Source: a virus. From it: 64,000 bases of DNA. Location: IMG/VR virus record IMGVR_UViG_3300026473_000011, positions 1 to 64,000 of that record; one strand, given 5' to 3'. The translations under genes were made by a program, and so were the position numbers. Positions 62,110-64,000 of this stretch are shown piece after piece (positions within the stretch are counted from its first letter, which is position 1; the number at the start of each line of letters is the position of its first letter). The notes under the pieces are model-generated. The model saw nothing but the letters and a program-made list of their open reading frames with translations, did no database searches and was not told the origin of the DNA.

Positions 62110-62448
62110 TTATGCGCGAACTTTGTGCGCGAACATGGCCTTGAAACGGGCCACATTGAGCTGGGTTTCATCTTGAGGTTGTTGAGGTTTCGGCTTTTCG
62201 AGGAACGGCATGAAGTCCTCAGGCTTGAATGGCCCTGTATCCTTGGCCCGGTGGGCATTGGCAAAGGTGGAGGCCACCACACCACTCCTGTAATCAGCCC
62301 GATAGTCCCCAAAGGGCTCGAGCTGGTAGTACGCCATCCACTCGGTCAGCTCATCCGAGCCCATCGATGCGAGCATCCCGCGCACCGGCAGGCCTAAAGC
62401 CAGCGCCAGCCGGAACACAAAGCACCGCGAGGGATGGGCGATCAGGCG
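62110..62448 (-). CDS. Tail assembly chaperone GT extension (DUF4035)
   Basis: This is the T portion reached by -1 frameshifting from G. From the slip the frame reads RLIAHPSRCFVF then LALALGLPVRGMLASMGSDE, which is DUF4035, and ends at 62110. The frame has no stop between the slip and its end. The G-T fusion is the minor product that helps the tape measure assemble. Confidence 0.85.
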   Translation of the reverse strand, partial: RLIAHPSRCFVFRLALALGLPVRGMLASMGSDELTEWMAYYQLEPFGDYRADYRSGVVASTFANAHRAKDTGPFKPEDFMPFLEKPKPQQPQDETQLNVARFKAMFAHKVRA

Positions 62449-62780
62449 TTTTTTGCGGCGTCCACCTGATCGGCGCCAATGCCGTTCAGGCGCTGGGACA
62501 CGGCAAAAACCCGGTCCAGCGCCTTTGCGCTCTTGCCGCCCAGGGCGGTGATGTCAGCGTCGCTGAAAAGACGGTTGCCGCTTTCATCACACAGGGTCAA
62601 GGACACCAGGCGGGCGCGGACGTTCTCAAGGCGGCCTTCCTTGCCAATGAGGCTGGCTTCGAAGGCATCGCGGTCGGTACCGGTCATGGTTCTCACCTGC
62701 ACCTCGCCGCCCCACTCGGGCACGGGCACGGTTTCACGGGGCAGATCGTCAGATTGGAGGATTTGTTCACGGGTCAACAT
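62442..62780 (-). CDS. Tail assembly chaperone G
   Basis: This 112-aa protein starts MLTREQILQSDDLPRETV and ends AKNA at the slippery site. It binds the tape measure protein during tail assembly. It lies between the major tail protein and the tape measure, as in lambda. The stop is 62442-62444. Confidence 0.88.
   Translation of the reverse strand: MLTREQILQSDDLPRETVPVPEWGGEVQVRTMTGTDRDAFEASLIGKEGRLENVRARLVSLTLCDESGNRLFSDADITALGGKSAKALDRVFAVSQRLNGIGADQVDAAKNA
62448..62454 (-). promoter_or_regulatory. Programmed -1 frameshift heptamer A AAA AAC
   Basis: The minus strand has GCC-GCA-AAA-AAC-GCC-TGA, the classical slippery heptamer A-AAA-AAC at the end of G. A -1 slip reads into the DUF4035 frame, which is open through the T region. 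The arrangement matches the lambda G/GT system. Confidence 0.88.
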
Positions 62781-62792
62781 GGGTCTGTCTCC

Positions 62793-63203
62793 TTAAGCCT
62801 CGGTGATGTCGCCATCGATCTCGATGGTCACGGAGGCCTGCACCACCGCATCCACACCGCCTTGCACGCTGAAGTGCGTGACATAGCCGTAGAAAGTCCA
62901 GGTGGCGGGGTTGGTGTCGGTGAAAGTGATCTTGAACTGGCGACGCACGCGGTTGGCGCGGTCGGTTCTCAGGCCCTGATGGACCAGATCGTCGGGGTTG
63001 TAGTGCAGGGTCAGAGACAACTGACCCTCGTCACGCAGGCCCACACGCTTTTCCTTGGCGGTGGAGGCCAGATTGGTGACGTCGATCACGGCGGCCTGCC
63101 CACCAGGCCCCTGGAACGAGACCACGTTGGGGATGGTTTCAAAGGCGGTGGCGCCAAACCGGGCAATGGCAATGCCCTGCGCGGTGATTGCGGTGCTGCT
63201 CAT
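62793..63203 (-). CDS. Major tail protein V
   Basis: This 136-aa protein is the tail tube subunit. The pattern VIDVTNLASTAKEKRVGLRD and KITFTDTNPATWTFYGYV is typical of the gpV-like tube fold. It is the most abundant tail protein. It lies between the U-like gene and G. Confidence 0.88.
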   Translation of the reverse strand: MSSTAITAQGIAIARFGATAFETIPNVVSFQGPGGQAAVIDVTNLASTAKEKRVGLRDEGQLSLTLHYNPDDLVHQGLRTDRANRVRRQFKITFTDTNPATWTFYGYVTHFSVQGGVDAVVQASVTIEIDGDITEA

Positions 63204-63219
63204 GCATGCGCTCCTTGTT

Positions 63220-63570
63220 TCACGGTGAACCCACCGTCCGGTGGTAGGTGTAGTCCACGCTCACCCGGTACAGCCGGGCCTGATCTTCAAATTCGGACAG
63301 CCCCATACGCACATCGGCGACGGTGCTCTTGTCGGCCAAAAGCGCAGCCAGGACTTGGTCTTGCAGGTACAAGGCCTCCTGGTACGTTCTGGCATAGGTG
63401 TCGACCTGCACGCGCACGCGCTGCAAGCCATGCGGCCCATCAATGCCGAAGATGTGCTCCTGCACGATGGGCGTGTAGACGATGGCCGGGTACTGGGTGT
63501 TTTCTGCAGCGACGAGCGCGTAGACCTCACCACCGGCCAGATCCTTGATGGCATCAAAGAAGTCCTGCAT
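63220..63570 (-). CDS. Tail completion protein U-like (DUF3168)
   Basis: This 116-aa protein has VYALVAAENTQYPAIVYTP and RVQVDTYARTYQEALYLQD, the DUF3168/gpU features of the tail terminator that joins head and tail. Confidence 0.82.
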   Translation of the reverse strand: MQDFFDAIKDLAGGEVYALVAAENTQYPAIVYTPIVQEHIFGIDGPHGLQRVRVQVDTYARTYQEALYLQDQVLAALLADKSTVADVRMGLSEFEDQARLYRVSVDYTYHRTVGSP

Positions 63571-63572
63571 GG

Positions 63573-64000
63573 TTATTTCCTGTACAGGTTCTTGGCTTCC
63601 TGCTCAATGCGCTCACTCAGCCGGTCCTTCATGGCCTGCGCCGCTTCGCGCCGCTTGGCCTCCAGGGCTGGCCGCAGGAATGGCCGCGCGCGCATCTTGC
63701 GAGTACCAAACTCCACGAAACGCCAGTACCAGGCATCTTGGGAGAGGTTGCCCTTCTTGCCTTGCTTGCGGAACTTCTTGCCGTGACGTACCGTCACGAA
63801 GAAGGTCTGGCGCGTGAGGCTGGAGAGTTCTGGGATCTGTTTCATGATCACCGAGCGCCTGAGCGTTCCGGGTGGCGGCTGATTGGGTCCCAGAACCTCG
63901 GCCGCCTTGGGCGCCCGCAGACGGGCCTCGTCGCGGATGACCTTGGCTCCGGCATAGACCGAGACGCGCAGGCCGTTCTTCGCCACCCGGTCGGGCAATT
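63573..64000 (-). CDS. Tail completion protein Z-like (HK97 gp10), 5' end cut off
   Basis: The visible 141 residues contain RDEARLRAPK and GTRKMRARPFLRPAL, the HK97-gp10 pattern of the tail-completion protein. The frame continues past the right edge; the apparent TTG near 63998 is only the window limit. The true start and the portal, terminase and head genes lie beyond. Confidence 0.82.
   Translation of the reverse strand, partial: LPDRVAKNGLRVSVYAGAKVIRDEARLRAPKAAEVLGPNQPPPGTLRRSVIMKQIPELSSLTRQTFFVTVRHGKKFRKQGKKGNLSQDAWYWRFVEFGTRKMRARPFLRPALEAKRREAAQAMKDRLSERIEQEAKNLYRK

Overview
The window looks like chromosomal DNA of a beta-proteobacterium, most likely a Burkholderiales/Comamonadaceae-type organism. 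I infer this from codon use, the moderately high GC of most genes and the style of the phage genes (DUF2924 plus large serine recombinase, DUF6362, DUF6511, a P4-type primase). No housekeeping gene, rRNA or intact tRNA is visible, so the host name is an inference. Almost everything is mobile-element or defence DNA.

Layout. (1) 0.1-15.2 kb is the early and integration end of a prophage. A leftward block carries a ParB-domain DNA methylase, DUF6362, a P4-type primase/helicase, DUF6511, HTH proteins, an AbiE-like nucleotidyltransferase/winged-helix pair and two unknown genes. A rightward block (12.75-15.24 kb) carries DUF2924, a large serine recombinase and an HTH partner. (2) 15.4-21.8 kb is a module around a sigma-54 activator with an RtcR/CARF-like sensor domain. 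It has a readable -24/-12 promoter ahead of a leftward operon, and two paralogous coiled-coil proteins of unknown function flank the activator. (3) 22.3-28.8 kb holds small accessory genes: tandem HTH proteins, two Fic proteins (one with a DUF6088-like partner), a DEDDh exonuclease, an orphan addiction-module antidote and a DUF3883 nuclease. (4) 28.97-35.93 kb is a tightly overlapped six-gene leftward operon: ribbon-helix-helix, NADAR, SIS-HAD fusion, phosphoribosyltransferase-like, AAA ATPase and a Rossmann-like protein. It is a good candidate for a little-studied conflict system. (5) 36.2-45.25 kb is a type IC restriction-modification locus under a WYL regulator: hsdM, a phase-variable hsdS carrying an 11-copy AAGC tract and four 12-bp repeats, a PrrC-type anticodon nuclease gene, an EcoR124I-like hsdR and an HrgA-like gene. 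(6) 45.6-64 kb is the tail and lysis region of a lambda-like siphophage, transcribed leftward in the lambda order Z-U-V-G-GT-H-M-L-K-I-J, then tail fibre, holin, endolysin and Rz/Rz1.

The most unusual element is at 47.1-52.0 kb. A tail-fibre protein ends in a run of alternating Asn-Cys residues. It is followed, in one translationally coupled operon, by a protein of unknown function, an aspartyl/asparaginyl-hydroxylase-like protein, a second 2OG-Fe(II) oxygenase, a 69-residue protein and a radical SAM/SPASM enzyme. This reads as a phage-borne RiPP-like maturation system for a tail tip; that is an inference with no biochemical support here.

How it fits together. The gene order (tail, lysis, 30 kb of defence cargo, integrase, early genes, then presumably terminase to the left) fits two prophages flanking a defence island. 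It also fits one circularly permuted element that carries the island as cargo; the window alone cannot decide. Regulation is readable at several places: inverted-repeat operators at the AbiE-like pair, the Fic gene, the WYL gene and the early phage operon, the sigma-54 promoter, and a programmed -1 frameshift site in the tail chaperone gene.
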